Source: Mycolicibacterium sp. (GTDB lineage Bacteria; Actinomycetota; Actinomycetes; Mycobacteriales; Mycobacteriaceae). Taken from it: 64,000 bases of DNA. Within the stretch, counting starts at the first letter, position 1, and the number at the start of each line of letters is the position of its first letter. The position numbers and the translations under genes are program-made. The notes beneath the pieces are model-generated. The model was not told where the DNA came from. It saw only the letters and a program-made list of their open reading frames with translations, and did not search any database. The stretch is taken from contig NZ_JAEMTA010000006.1 of the NCBI RefSeq assembly GCF_016462545.1, positions 104,477 through 168,476 on the forward strand. Direction: 5' to 3'. Below, one piece after another: positions 1 through 9,478 of the stretch.

Positions 1-617
1 CACTCCCTGACGGCGGCCTCGCGCTGGCCATCGTCGAACGCGACGGTAACGAGGTCCGCGTCCGCCCCCGCGACCTGCTCGACCGGTCCCGCAATGCCGC
101 CGACGTGACGTTCGACTCGGCCCCCGGTCGGCTCACCGAATGTGACGACGCCACAGGAGCTCTCAGTGCCGTCGCGCACCGCGCCGCCGCCCTTGTGGCT
201 GCCGATGCCCTCGGCGCGGGTGAGCGGATGCTGGCCATGAGCGTGGAATACGCCAAGCAACGCACCCAGTTCGGGCGGCCCATCGCCGCGTTCCAGGCCG
301 TCAAACACGCGGCGGCGCAAATGCTCGTCACCGTCGAGGCGGGCTATTCGGTGGCCCTGTTCGCCGCGGCCTCCCTGCAGGACGGGGCCGTCGACTCCGG
401 TCTGCATGCGGCGGCAGCGAAGGCTCAGGTGACGGCGGATGTGGCGACACTGGCAGATTCGGCCCTCACCGTGCACGGTGCGATCGGCTACACCTGGGAG
501 TACGACCTGCAGCTGTTCTACAAGCGCGCCAAGCTCAATCACGTCCTGTTCGGTGCGCCGTCGGCGTGGAACGAGCGCATCGCCGCGGCACTGCCCCTGA
601 TTCCGGTGGCGTCATGA
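1..617 (+). CDS. acyl-CoA dehydrogenase, C-terminal part (5' end outside window)
   Basis: FAD-dependent alpha,beta-dehydrogenation of an acyl-CoA; the start lies left of the window and the frame is open from base 3. Visible are the end of the middle beta-domain and the whole C-terminal helical domain, with QRTQFGRPIAAFQAVKH and HGAIGYTWEYDLQLFYKRAK. The GYTWE-type ending, instead of the usual IYEGT segment, is typical of FadE subunits that act as one half of heteromeric dehydrogenases in actinobacterial sterol and ring-acid catabolism. It could therefore partner the FadE at 721, but this is inference. Substrate unknown. Confidence 0.85.
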   Translation, partial: LPDGGLALAIVERDGNEVRVRPRDLLDRSRNAADVTFDSAPGRLTECDDATGALSAVAHRAAALVAADALGAGERMLAMSVEYAKQRTQFGRPIAAFQAVKHAAAQMLVTVEAGYSVALFAAASLQDGAVDSGLHAAAAKAQVTADVATLADSALTVHGAIGYTWEYDLQLFYKRAKLNHVLFGAPSAWNERIAAALPLIPVAS

Positions 618-639
618 GTATTCTCCTGTACTTCCATTT

Positions 640-650
640 TGGTCTGTCCA
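640..650. promoter_or_regulatory. GntR/FadR-like operator, copy 1 (TGGTCTGTCCA)
   Basis: TGGTCTGTCCA lies 70 bp upstream of the FadE start at 721. Near-identical sites occur at 12092 and 26140. A TTGACC begins exactly 20 bp after the start of this site, as it also does at 12112. TAGTAC/TACAGT just downstream could be a -10 box. The shape fits TGGT-N3-ACCA operators of FadR-subfamily GntR regulators; no GntR gene is present in the window. Confidence 0.55.
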
Positions 651-720
651 TTAGTACAGTTGACCAAACGATGTTGCCTTCGGTGCCCTTGCACGCGACA
701 TCGAGGAACGGGAGCACATC

Positions 721-1887
721 GTGGACTTCGAGCTGACCGACGATCAGCAGACCATCAGGTCTGCGGTGGCCGAACTCGCCGTCAAGTTCGACGACCACTA
801 CTGGATGACCAAGGACCGCGACCACGAGTTCCCGAGGGAGTTCTACGACGCCTTCGCCGAGGGCGGCTGGCTGGGCATCACCACCCCCGAGGAGTACGGC
901 GGCCACGGTTACGGAATCACCGAGGCGTCACTGCTCCTCGAGGAGGTCGCGGCCTCCGGCGGCGGGATGAACGCGGCCAGCTCGATACACATGTCCATCT
1001 TCGGGATGCACCCGGTCATCGTGCACGGCTCCGAGGAACTCAAGGCCCGCACGCTCCCGCGGATCGTCACCGGCGACCTGCACGTCTGCTTCGGCGTCAC
1101 CGAACCCGGCGCTGGACTCGACACCACGAAGATCACCACCTTCGCCCGCCGCGAGGGCGACCACTACGTGGTCAACGGCCGGAAGGTGTGGATCTCCAAG
1201 GCCGTCGAGTCGGAGAAGGTGCTGCTGCTCACCAGGACCACCAAGTTCGAGGACTCCGCCCGCAAGACCGACGGACTCACGCTGTTCCTGACCGACCTCG
1301 ACCGCAGCAAGGTCGACATCCGGCCGATCCCGAAGATGGGCCGCAACGCGGTGACCTCCAACGAGCTGTTCATCGACAACCTCGAGATCCCGGTCGAGGA
1401 CCGGGTCGGCGAGGAAGGCAAGGGCTTCCAGTACATCCTCGACGGCCTGAACCCGGAGCGCTGCCTGATCGCAGCAGAGGCGCTGGGCATCGGTCGGGCC
1501 GCGCTGCGTGCCGCGGTGCGCTACGGCAACGAGCGCGAGGTGTTCGGTCGACCGATCGGCATGAACCAGGGCATCCAGTTCCCGCTGGCCGATTCGCTCG
1601 CCCGACTGGATGCGGCCGAGTTGATCCTGCGCAAGGCCACCTGGCTCTACGACAATGGGAAACCTTGTGCGCGCGAGGCGAATACGGCCAAGTACCTGTG
1701 CGCGGACGCGGGTTTCGACGCGGCCGACCGCGCCCTGCAGACCCACGGTGGCATGGGCTACTCCGAGGAGTACCACGTCGCCCGGTACTTCCGCGAGGCG
1801 CGCCTCACCCGGATCGCACCGATCAGCCAGGAGATGGTGCTCAACTATCTGGGATCCCACGTCCTCGGCATGCCGAGGAGCTACTGA
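721..1887 (+). CDS. acyl-CoA dehydrogenase (FadE family), 388 aa
   Basis: Full-length acyl-CoA dehydrogenase: N-terminal helical domain (MDFELTDDQQ), FAD/substrate loop CFGVTEPGAGLDT, and C-terminal helical domain with EREVFGRPIGMNQGIQFPLA and THGGMGYSEEYHVARYFREA. The GTG start at 721 is supported by GGGAG six bases upstream. Where classical enzymes carry the catalytic Glu (IYEGT) this one has RIAPISQEM, and it ends LPRSY, so the base must lie elsewhere or the subunit works with a partner. It is the first gene of the run after an operator-containing gap and its stop overlaps the next start (TGATG). Substrate unknown. Confidence 0.88.
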   Translation: MDFELTDDQQTIRSAVAELAVKFDDHYWMTKDRDHEFPREFYDAFAEGGWLGITTPEEYGGHGYGITEASLLLEEVAASGGGMNAASSIHMSIFGMHPVIVHGSEELKARTLPRIVTGDLHVCFGVTEPGAGLDTTKITTFARREGDHYVVNGRKVWISKAVESEKVLLLTRTTKFEDSARKTDGLTLFLTDLDRSKVDIRPIPKMGRNAVTSNELFIDNLEIPVEDRVGEEGKGFQYILDGLNPERCLIAAEALGIGRAALRAAVRYGNEREVFGRPIGMNQGIQFPLADSLARLDAAELILRKATWLYDNGKPCAREANTAKYLCADAGFDAADRALQTHGGMGYSEEYHVARYFREARLTRIAPISQEMVLNYLGSHVLGMPRSY

Positions 1888-2669
1888 TGACCACAACTGT
1901 GGAATCCTCACTCGCTCAGGCATTTCGGCTCGACGGGCGCTCGGCACTGGTGACCGGAGCCGGTGGCGGCCTCGGTGCGGCCATCGCCGCCGCCTTCGCC
2001 GCGTCGGGTGCTGCCGTGCTGGTGACCGACATCGACGAGGACGCCGCGGCGGCGGTCGCCGATTCGATCACCCACGCCGGTGGGCGCGCCCAGGGTTGCG
2101 CACTCGACGTCCGCGACAGCGCGGCCGTCGGTGATGCCACCGCCCAGGCGGCCGCACTGACCGACGGCACACTGCACATCCTGGTCAACAATGCAGGCGC
2201 GATCGCGCCCGCGATGTTCGCCGACCAGACCGAGGAGACCTTCCGACGGATCGTCGACATCCATCTGGTCGGCAGCTTCCTGTGCAGCCACGCCGCACTG
2301 CCGCATCTCGCCGTCGACGGAACCGGCCGCATCATCAACGTCACCTCCGCAGCGGGCTTGGTCGGCACGATCGGTCAGGTCAACTACGCCGCCGCCAAGG
2401 CGGGCATCGTCGGCCTGACGAAGTCACTGGCCCGCGAACTGGCCCGAACATCGATCACCGTGAACGCCGTGGCACCGCTCGCGGCGACCAACATGACCGC
2501 GAACATCCGTGCCAACGAGAAGTTGGCAGCCAAGACACTGGCACGGATCCCGTTGGCCCGCTGGGCACAACCCGGCGAGATCGCGCCCAGCTTCGTGTTT
2601 CTGGCCAGCGATGCCGGTGCCTACATCACCGGTCAGGTGTTGCCGGTCGACGGCGGGACGGTGATTTAG
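1887..2669 (+). CDS. short-chain dehydrogenase/reductase, 260 aa
   Basis: Classical SDR with a Rossmann fold: TGAGGGLG dinucleotide-binding glycines, NNAG, catalytic Ser in VTSAAG, and YAAAK carrying the catalytic Tyr and Lys. It ends YITGQVLPVDGG. The frame overlaps the upstream FadE stop by one base (TGATG), and the thiolase follows with no spacer. Between a dehydrogenase and a thiolase it most likely oxidises a 3-hydroxyacyl-CoA or a ring hydroxyl, but the family alone does not fix the substrate. Confidence 0.88.
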   Translation: MTTTVESSLAQAFRLDGRSALVTGAGGGLGAAIAAAFAASGAAVLVTDIDEDAAAAVADSITHAGGRAQGCALDVRDSAAVGDATAQAAALTDGTLHILVNNAGAIAPAMFADQTEETFRRIVDIHLVGSFLCSHAALPHLAVDGTGRIINVTSAAGLVGTIGQVNYAAAKAGIVGLTKSLARELARTSITVNAVAPLAATNMTANIRANEKLAAKTLARIPLARWAQPGEIAPSFVFLASDAGAYITGQVLPVDGGTVI

Positions 2670-3872
2670 ATGCCGCACGACGTTCGAGGCCCCCTCACCC
2701 AGCACGGCAGACCCGTCTACATCGCCGAAGCCGTCCGCACGCCCATCGGGAAATCGCACGCCGAGAAGGGGTGGTATCGCGACGTTCACCCCAACACGAT
2801 GCTTGCCGCCTGCTACACCGACCTCATCGGGCCCACCGGAATCGACCCTGGCGCCGTCGAGGATCTGGTGATCGGGTGCACCGCGCCGTTCGGTGAGCAG
2901 TCCCGCAACATCGCGCGGAACGCCTGGCTACAGGCCGGCTTCCCGCCCGAGGTACCGGCGACGGTGCTCGATCGACGCTGTGGTTCGGCTCAAACCGCCG
3001 TGGAGATGGGCACGGCACTGATCGCCTCCGGCACCCACGACGTCGTGATCGCCGGCGGGGTCGAGCACATGGGGCACGTCCCGATCGACTCGCCGGCGAA
3101 GATCAGTGAGCTCTACGGCGATCCGTGGACAAGGGAGCTTCGGGAGCGCTACGCCTTCGTGCACCAGGGCGAGAGTGCGGAATTGATCGCCGATCGGTGG
3201 AACATCACGCGCAAGGACATGGATGCCTTCGCCGCACGGTCACACCAGTTGGCCGCAAAGGCGATCGCCGACGGTCGATTCGAGGCCGAGATGGTTCCGC
3301 TGACCCTCGACGGCAGCCGACGGACCAGCGACCAGTGCGTCCGGCCGGACACCACCACCGAGACGCTGGCGGGACTTCGTCCGGCGTTCCGCAAGGACGG
3401 CGGGCGCATCACCGCGGGCTCGTCCTCGCCGATCTCCGACAGTGCCGCCGCGGTGCTGCTGTGCAGTGCCGACGCCGCACGCCGGCTCAACCTCCGCACC
3501 CGGGCCAGGATCGTGGACCAGACCACCGTCGGCGTCGACCCCATCATCATGCTCACCGGACCCATTCCGGCGACGCGAAAACTGTTGAAGCGCAACGAGC
3601 TCGCCATTGACGACATCGATCTCTTCGAGGTCAACGAGGCATTCTCGTCGGTGGTGCTGGCCTGGCAGAAGGAATTGGAACCCGACCCCGAGCGAGTCAA
3701 CGTCAATGGCGGCGCGATCGCGCTCGGCCACGCGGTGGGCGCGACCGGAGCCAGACTGATCGCCACCCTGGTGGCCGAGCTCGAACGCCGACGGGGAGAC
3801 CTCGGCCTGGTGACGATGTGCTGCGGTGGCGGAATGGGCACCGGCACGCTGATCCAACGGGTGCCTTCATGA
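2670..3872 (+). CDS. thiolase (acetyl-CoA acyltransferase), 400 aa
   Basis: Thiolytic cleavage of a 3-ketoacyl-CoA to acetyl-CoA and a shortened acyl-CoA. The nucleophilic Cys is C104 in DRRCGSAQTA; the GGAIALGHAVGATGAR block supplies the active-site His, and CCGGGMGTG the second Cys. The length is normal for FadA-type degradative thiolases. It starts immediately after the SDR stop and overlaps the CoA-transferase by four bases (ATGA), so translation is probably coupled. Confidence 0.92.
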   Translation: MPHDVRGPLTQHGRPVYIAEAVRTPIGKSHAEKGWYRDVHPNTMLAACYTDLIGPTGIDPGAVEDLVIGCTAPFGEQSRNIARNAWLQAGFPPEVPATVLDRRCGSAQTAVEMGTALIASGTHDVVIAGGVEHMGHVPIDSPAKISELYGDPWTRELRERYAFVHQGESAELIADRWNITRKDMDAFAARSHQLAAKAIADGRFEAEMVPLTLDGSRRTSDQCVRPDTTTETLAGLRPAFRKDGGRITAGSSSPISDSAAAVLLCSADAARRLNLRTRARIVDQTTVGVDPIIMLTGPIPATRKLLKRNELAIDDIDLFEVNEAFSSVVLAWQKELEPDPERVNVNGGAIALGHAVGATGARLIATLVAELERRRGDLGLVTMCCGGGMGTGTLIQRVPS

Positions 3873-5095
3873 TCGATTTCGGCAAGTACCTGTCCGGAGG
3901 CGACGGGGTGTGGTGGGGGCAGGCCGCGGCCGAGCCCCGACCGCTTGTCGATGCCTTGATCACCCAGAACGCCAGAATCGGACCGATACGCACGTTCACC
4001 GGGTTGTCCTGGAACGACCAACTCGCGGTGACCATGCCCGCGCGGGTGTCGATGGTGAGCTACGGCGGACTCGGCGAGCTCCGCGAACTCAGCCGCAGCG
4101 GGCGCCTCGACGTGGTCCCCTGCCATTATTCGGCGCTGCCGCGGATGTTCGCCGAACGGCGGCTGCCCTGCGATGTCGGCCTGGTGCAGGTGTCGCCACC
4201 GGACGCCGAAGGACGCTGCTCGTTGGGCATCGGCGTCGACTACGTCGCAGACGCGGTCAGGCACACCCCGGTGTTGATCGCCGAGATCAACGAGCAGATG
4301 CCCTCCACCGTCGGCTCGGAAACCATTGCGATGGACCGCTTTGCGGCCACCATCCGCACCAACCGCGAACTGGCCCAGGACCCCACCCGACCACCGAGCG
4401 ACACCGACCGCGTGATCGCCGCACTCATCGCCGACCTCATCGACGACGGAAGCACCGTGCAGCTCGGTGTCGGTTCGCTGGGCGCGGCCGTCCTCGACGC
4501 CCTGGCCGCGCACGAGGATCTGGGCTTTCACACCGGCATGATCACCGACGGACTGATGCACCTCGTCGACAAGGGTGTGGCCACGGGCCGCCGCAAGGAG
4601 ATCGATCCCGGCTTGGTGGTCGCAGGCACCGCACTGGGTTCCACCGAGCTCTACCGAAGGATCTCCGAACTCCCCGCCCGCTTCCTGCCGACGAGTTACA
4701 CGCATGCGCCACAGATCCTTTCGCAGCTGACATCGCTGGTCTCGGTGAACTTCGCCGTGGAGGTCGACCTCTCCGGACAGGTGGGCGCCGAAGTCAGCGG
4801 GGGCGTCTACGTCGGCGCCGTCGGCGGCCAGGTCGACTTCACCCGGGCGGCCGCCCTGACCGGGAGACGCTCCATCATCGCGCTGCGCTCGTCGTTCCGC
4901 GGCCGCTCGACGATCAAGGCGCGGTTGGACAGCGGTGTGGTGACCACCTCCCGTTCCGACGTCGACGTGGTGGTGACCGAGTTCGGTGCCGCACACCTGC
5001 GTGGCTGCAGCATCCGCGAGCGCGGCAAGCGACTGGCCGCGATCGCGGCGCCGGAGTTTCGCGAAGAACTGGAAGAGGAGCTGACGGAATCATGA
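3869..5095 (+). CDS. acetyl-CoA hydrolase/CoA-transferase family protein (4-hydroxybutyrate CoA-transferase-like), 408 aa
   Basis: Family I CoA-transferase of the AbfT/acetyl-CoA hydrolase type. A central VNFAVEVDLSGQVGAE segment probably carries the conserved Glu, and the C-terminus TEFGAAHLRG...IRERGKRL is the family ending. The ATG at 3869 overlaps the thiolase stop and is preferred over the in-frame ATG 51 bp upstream, which lies inside thiolase coding sequence. Beside HMG-CoA lyase it could activate acetoacetate or a product acid using acetyl-CoA or succinyl-CoA. The acceptor is not evident. Confidence 0.82.
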   Translation: MIDFGKYLSGGDGVWWGQAAAEPRPLVDALITQNARIGPIRTFTGLSWNDQLAVTMPARVSMVSYGGLGELRELSRSGRLDVVPCHYSALPRMFAERRLPCDVGLVQVSPPDAEGRCSLGIGVDYVADAVRHTPVLIAEINEQMPSTVGSETIAMDRFAATIRTNRELAQDPTRPPSDTDRVIAALIADLIDDGSTVQLGVGSLGAAVLDALAAHEDLGFHTGMITDGLMHLVDKGVATGRRKEIDPGLVVAGTALGSTELYRRISELPARFLPTSYTHAPQILSQLTSLVSVNFAVEVDLSGQVGAEVSGGVYVGAVGGQVDFTRAAALTGRRSIIALRSSFRGRSTIKARLDSGVVTTSRSDVDVVVTEFGAAHLRGCSIRERGKRLAAIAAPEFREELEEELTES

Positions 5096-6036
5096 GCCAG
5101 ACATTGCCGGCGAGGGCGCGCATCCGCGAGGTCGGTCCTCGCGACGGCTTTCAGAACGAACCGGAGGTCATCAGCACGGCCGACAAGATCGACCTGATCA
5201 ACCGGCTGGCCAGGACCGGGCTGGACCGCATCGAGATCGCCAGCTTCGTGCGCCCCGACGTCATCCCGCAATTGGCCGACGCCGTCGAGGTCCTCAACGG
5301 CGTCGACGTCCCCGACCACGTGGCACTCACGGTCTTGGTACCCAACGGGCGCGGGTTGGACAACGCGCTGCGTGTCCGGGACCACTTCCACGAGGTGGCC
5401 ATGTTCGTCAGCGCCTCGGAGACGCACAACCTGCGCAACGTCAACCGCAGCATCGACGACTCGATGGCCGCCAACGAGATCGTCGCCAAACGCATTGACG
5501 CCGAGGGGCTTCGGCCCACCGCGGTGATCGCGACCGCGTTCGGGTGCCCCTTCGAGGGCAAGGTGCCGATGGAGCGCACGCTGGAGATCGCCGAACAGTT
5601 CGCCGCGGCCGGTGCGCAGGAGATCGGGTTCGGCGACACCACCGGGATGGCGCACCCCGCGTACGTCTTCGACATCTTCTCCGCGGCCATCGAGCGCATG
5701 CCCGAGGTCGAGATCACCGCGCACTTCCACAACACCCGCGGCCAGGGGCTCGCCAACGCCTACGCCGCGCTACAAGCTGGATGCACCAGCTTCGAGTCCA
5801 GTTTCGGCGAACTCGGTGGCTGCCCGGTGCCTGCCGGGTCGACGGGCAACATCGCCTCGGAAGACCTGATCAACATGTTCGGTGAGATGGGTGTGCAGAC
5901 CGGGGTATCGCTCCCCGCGATGATCGACGCCGCCCGCGCCGCTCAGACGGTATTGGGACGAAAGCTGACCAGCCACTGCATCATCGCGGGCCCGGTGGAT
6001 TGGACACCCGACGGCACCACCCAAATCTGCCACTGA
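5092..6036 (+). CDS. hydroxymethylglutaryl-CoA lyase family protein, 314 aa
   Basis: TIM-barrel lyase of the DRE family that splits HMG-CoA-like thioesters into acetyl-CoA and a ketoacid. REVGPRDGFQNEP carries the metal- and substrate-binding Arg-Asp, AHFHNTRGQG supplies metal His ligands, and FGELGGCPVPAGSTGN holds the active-site Cys. It overlaps the CoA-transferase by four bases. In leucine and acyclic-terpene breakdown this activity removes the carboxymethyl branch added by a biotin carboxylase, so it may complete the carboxylase pathway encoded at 51.9-59.9 kb (inference). Confidence 0.9.
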   Translation: MSQTLPARARIREVGPRDGFQNEPEVISTADKIDLINRLARTGLDRIEIASFVRPDVIPQLADAVEVLNGVDVPDHVALTVLVPNGRGLDNALRVRDHFHEVAMFVSASETHNLRNVNRSIDDSMAANEIVAKRIDAEGLRPTAVIATAFGCPFEGKVPMERTLEIAEQFAAAGAQEIGFGDTTGMAHPAYVFDIFSAAIERMPEVEITAHFHNTRGQGLANAYAALQAGCTSFESSFGELGGCPVPAGSTGNIASEDLINMFGEMGVQTGVSLPAMIDAARAAQTVLGRKLTSHCIIAGPVDWTPDGTTQICH

Positions 6037-6063
6037 CGTCGAAACACTAGGAAAGGTACTGCC

Positions 6064-6822
6064 ATGACCGCTCGTGTCGCATTCGTCACCGGAGCCGCCC
6101 AAGGCATCGGTGCCGGCATCTCGGAAGCCCTCGGCGCCAACGGCTTCCGAGTCGCCGTCGCCGACCTCAACCTCGAAGCCGCCGAGGCAACCGCCAGGCG
6201 CATCACGGATGCCGGCGGTGAGGCCATCGCCGTGCACGTCGACGTCACCGATACCGAATCGGTGCGCGGTGCCGTCAAGACCACCGTCGCCGAGCTCGGC
6301 GACGTCGAAGTCGCCGTGAACAACGCGGGCTGGGACGACTTCATGCCGTTCCTCGACACCACCGAGGACTTCTGGAACCGGATTCTGGACATCAACTTCA
6401 AGGGCGCGCTGCGGGTCAGTCAGGCAGTCGTACCGGGCATGGTGGAACGCAGCTTCGGCCGGGTCGTCAACATCGGCTCCGATGCCGGCCGCGTCGGCTC
6501 CTCGCTGGAGGCGGTGTATTCCGGCGCCAAGGGCGGCATCATCGCGTTCTCCAAGACGCTGGCCCGCGAAGTGGCGACCAAGGGTGTCACCGTCAACACC
6601 GTGTGCCCCGGCCCGACCGACACTCCGGCGCTGCGCAAATTCGCCGACAGCTCAGGACAGGACGCCGACAAGGTGCTCGGCGGCATGACCCGTTCGGTGC
6701 CGATGAAGCGGCTCGCGCTGCCCTCCGACATCGCTGCCGCCGTCGCCTTCTTCGCCTCCGACGCCGCCGGCTACATCACTGGCCAGACGCTGTCGGTCAG
6801 CGGCGGATTGACGATGCAATGA
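6064..6822 (+). CDS. short-chain dehydrogenase/reductase, 252 aa
   Basis: Classical SDR: TGAAQGIG, NNAG, IGSDAG and YSGAK (catalytic Tyr and Lys), ending YITGQTLSVSGG. An AGGAAAGG ribosome site sits eight bases before the ATG. It follows HMG-CoA lyase after 27 bp and overlaps the next crotonase by four bases, so it belongs to the same run. Probably a 3-hydroxyacyl-CoA or alcohol dehydrogenase; substrate unknown. Confidence 0.87.
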   Translation: MTARVAFVTGAAQGIGAGISEALGANGFRVAVADLNLEAAEATARRITDAGGEAIAVHVDVTDTESVRGAVKTTVAELGDVEVAVNNAGWDDFMPFLDTTEDFWNRILDINFKGALRVSQAVVPGMVERSFGRVVNIGSDAGRVGSSLEAVYSGAKGGIIAFSKTLAREVATKGVTVNTVCPGPTDTPALRKFADSSGQDADKVLGGMTRSVPMKRLALPSDIAAAVAFFASDAAGYITGQTLSVSGGLTMQ

Positions 6823-7589
6823 GTGGCACCGCCGTCACGTGGCGGGCGGACGGGCCGGTACTGCACATCACGCTGAACCGACCGCCGGCCAACGCACTTG
6901 GGCCCGCCATCGTCGAAGGCCTGCACGCCGCCTTGGACGCCGCAGCGCAATTGGCCCCGAAGGTGTTGATCCTCTCGTCGGCGTTGGACGGGTTCTTCGC
7001 CGCCGGCGCCGACATCAAGCACATGACCACGGTGGACGCCGCATCGTTTCGCGCGTACGGCGACACCCTGCGCTCAGGGCTGGAACGACTGGCCAGTCAG
7101 CAGGCGTTGTCGATCGCAGCCATCGAGGGGTTGGCGTTGGGCGGTGGCCTCGAGCTGGCGATGGCCTGTACCTTGCGCGTCGCCGGTGCCGATGCGCGCC
7201 TCGGACTTCCCGAAGTGAAACTCGGCCTCATCCCCGGAGCCGGTGGCACGCAACGACTACCACGTCTGGTCGGGCGGGGTGCGGCGTTGGACCTGATGCT
7301 GACCGGTCGACAGATCGACACCGACGAGGCGCTGCGCATCGGCCTGATCGATCGCCTGGTCGCACCCGGCACGGCCGTGACGGCGGCGCGCACGCTTGCC
7401 GACGAACTTTGCGTGGCATCGGCTCCCGCGCAGCACGCGGTGCTCCGCACCGTCGATGCCGCCCAGGACCTGGAGCTGCCCGCCGGCCTGGAATTCGAAG
7501 TCGAGCAGATCCAACAGCTGTTCGAAGACGGCGAAGCAGTCGAAGGATTGCGCGCATTCGTCGAGAAGCGCAAGCCAACGTTCGCCTGA
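6819..7589 (+). CDS. enoyl-CoA hydratase/isomerase, 256 aa
   Basis: Crotonase-fold protein. Both catalytic glutamates of classical hydratases are present: one in GGGLELAM and one in GLPEVKLGLIPGAGGTQRL. The oxyanion-hole segment SSALDGFFAAGADIKHM is also clear. ATG at 6819 overlaps the SDR stop (ATGA). It is predicted to hydrate a trans-2-enoyl-CoA. It differs from the two later crotonases in this run, which have lost the glutamate pair. Confidence 0.9.
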   Translation: MSGTAVTWRADGPVLHITLNRPPANALGPAIVEGLHAALDAAAQLAPKVLILSSALDGFFAAGADIKHMTTVDAASFRAYGDTLRSGLERLASQQALSIAAIEGLALGGGLELAMACTLRVAGADARLGLPEVKLGLIPGAGGTQRLPRLVGRGAALDLMLTGRQIDTDEALRIGLIDRLVAPGTAVTAARTLADELCVASAPAQHAVLRTVDAAQDLELPAGLEFEVEQIQQLFEDGEAVEGLRAFVEKRKPTFA

Positions 7590-7602
7590 CAGGAGATCGG
7601 TC

Positions 7603-8667
7603 GTGACGACCTACGGCATCAATGCATTCGGGATAGGCTCCGGCCCAGCACGATTCGATTCCATCGTCGAGATCGCGGTAGCCGCCGAAGCCGCAGGCTG
7701 CAGCGCGGTATGGACCAGCGAGCTCTACAGCCGCTCGGCAACGATACCGATGGCGGTCATCGCCGGAGCCACCCGTACCGTGGCGATCGGATCGAACATC
7801 GCCTACGGGGTGGGCCGCACGCCACTGATCTGGGCCGCCGAGGCGCGCGACCTCGATGAGCTGTCCGGTGGCCGGGTGATCCTCGGCCTCGGCAACGGCA
7901 CCCCGGCCATGATGGAACGCTGGCACGGGGTCTCCGGCGAGGCACCCGCAGCCCGCATGCGCGAGTTGGTCACGGTCTTACGCGAACTGTGGCATCTGCA
8001 CGAGGGGCCGGTCGATCACGACGGCCGGTTCTACACCGTGCACGTGGCGCCGACTTCCGACATGGCGCCTCCGGTGCGCGAACATCTGCCGATCTATCTT
8101 GCTGGCATCAACCCGGTGATGGTGCGGGTGGCCGGTGCCGTCGCCGACGGTCTGGTCGGGCATCCGATGTTCAGCTCCGACTACGTCGAGGCGGTCGTGC
8201 GGCCTGCGTTGGTGCGCGGCGCCACCGAGGCCGACCGGTCGCCGGCAGACATCGCCGTCACCGGGCTCAAGATGTGCGCCATCGACGACGATGAGGAAAG
8301 GGCCCGTCGGCAAGTCGCCTTCGCGATCGGTCAATACGCCGCATCGCGGGTGTACGACCGCCTGTTCGCCTTGCACGGGTGGTCCAAGGCTCAGCAGACG
8401 ATCCGACAGGCCGCCCGCGAACGCGATACCGCGGCCTTGATCGCCGCCGTTCCCGACGCCGCCATCGACGCCATCGCCGTGCCGACCACGCCCGGCCGGT
8501 TCGCCGAGCGAATCAGGGCCGCGTCGGCCGGCTTCGATCACGTCACCGTCATCGCCCCACCCTGGGGCCTGACCGACGAAGAGACCCGCGAGACCACGTG
8601 GCGGATCGTCGGCGAACTGCAGACCGTCAACCGCACGTCCGAACCAGCACTGGAGCCTGCGCCATGA
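7603..8667 (+). CDS. LLM-class (luciferase-like) flavin oxidoreductase, 354 aa
   Basis: Bacterial luciferase-like TIM barrel of the F420/FMN type; recognisable segments are AARDLDELSGGRVILGLGNG and PIYLAGINPVMVRVAG. GTG at 7603 is chosen because AGGAG lies eight bases upstream; the frame is open further left only inside the preceding crotonase. Its end overlaps the next crotonase start by four bases. Such proteins reduce or oxygenate diverse substrates; F420 versus FMN use and the substrate cannot be told from sequence. Confidence 0.87.
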   Translation: MTTYGINAFGIGSGPARFDSIVEIAVAAEAAGCSAVWTSELYSRSATIPMAVIAGATRTVAIGSNIAYGVGRTPLIWAAEARDLDELSGGRVILGLGNGTPAMMERWHGVSGEAPAARMRELVTVLRELWHLHEGPVDHDGRFYTVHVAPTSDMAPPVREHLPIYLAGINPVMVRVAGAVADGLVGHPMFSSDYVEAVVRPALVRGATEADRSPADIAVTGLKMCAIDDDEERARRQVAFAIGQYAASRVYDRLFALHGWSKAQQTIRQAARERDTAALIAAVPDAAIDAIAVPTTPGRFAERIRAASAGFDHVTVIAPPWGLTDEETRETTWRIVGELQTVNRTSEPALEPAP

Positions 8668-9476
8668 CCATTGCACCCCCGCAACATCAGACCCTCGTCG
8701 TCACCTCCCCCGCGGACGGCGTCACGATGATCACGCTGAACCGTCCGGACCGGCTCAACGCCATGACGGTGACGATGTTCGCCGAACTGGAGGCGGTGGC
8801 CCGCCAACTCGCCGACGACCGCGCGCTGCGAGTGGTGATCCTGACCGGTGCCGGTGCGGGATTCTGCGCAGGCTTCGACCTCGACGACGCCGAGGGTCTG
8901 GCCGCGCTGTCACCACTGGGCATGCTGGAACGCCAGGATCGCGCGGTGCGGGCGCTCGTCGCGGTACGGTCGATCCCGGTCCCGGTCATCGCCGCGGTGA
9001 ACGGTGCATCCGCGGGCGGCGGTTTGGCGCTGAGCTTGATGGCCGACATCCGACTGGGCTCCCCGACCGCGAAGTTCAATGCCGGGTTTGCGCGCATCGG
9101 CCTATCCGCCGGCGACCTCGGCGTCTCCTGGCTGCTGCCCCGGCTGATCGGCCCCGCCCAGGCGGCCGAAATGGCCTACACCGGAAGGACGGTGGGCGCG
9201 GCGGAAGCCGAGCGGCTTGGCTTGCTCAACGAGATCGTCGAGTCTGACGAGCTCCTCGAGCGGACCATGAAGATGGCTCGCCAGATCTGCAACAACTCCC
9301 CCGGCGGCATCCGGCTCTCCAAACGGGCGCTGCAGGCAAACATGGAGATCGACTCGTTCGCTGCGGCACTGGAATTGGAGAGTCGCGGGCAGGCGCTGCT
9401 CACCCGCTGCGCCGACATGCCAGAGGCGCTGGCGGCGTTCCGAGAGAAGCGCGCCCCGAACTTCACCGGGAACTGA
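8664..9476 (+). CDS. crotonase-family protein lacking the usual glutamate pair, 270 aa
   Basis: Crotonase fold with clear ITLNRPDRLNAM and GAGAGFCAGFDLDDA (oxyanion hole), but GGGLALSL replaces GGGxELAM and the second Glu is absent. Instead it carries GLSAGDLGVSWLLPRL. This looks like an isomerase, hydrolase or C-C lyase variant rather than a simple hydratase. It is followed after two bases by a paralogue with the same changes. Confidence 0.85.
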   Translation: MTIAPPQHQTLVVTSPADGVTMITLNRPDRLNAMTVTMFAELEAVARQLADDRALRVVILTGAGAGFCAGFDLDDAEGLAALSPLGMLERQDRAVRALVAVRSIPVPVIAAVNGASAGGGLALSLMADIRLGSPTAKFNAGFARIGLSAGDLGVSWLLPRLIGPAQAAEMAYTGRTVGAAEAERLGLLNEIVESDELLERTMKMARQICNNSPGGIRLSKRALQANMEIDSFAAALELESRGQALLTRCADMPEALAAFREKRAPNFTGN

Positions 9477-9478
9477 GC

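Noticed and set aside
639..1886. Open frame on the + strand in another phase across the first FadE
   Set aside because: Arg/Pro-rich out-of-frame translation; only its 3' part from 1887 (the SDR) is real.
3149..4996. 615-codon open frame on the - strand opposite thiolase and CoA-transferase
   Set aside because: Low-complexity translation with no family signature; the + strand genes show complete motifs and coupled starts.
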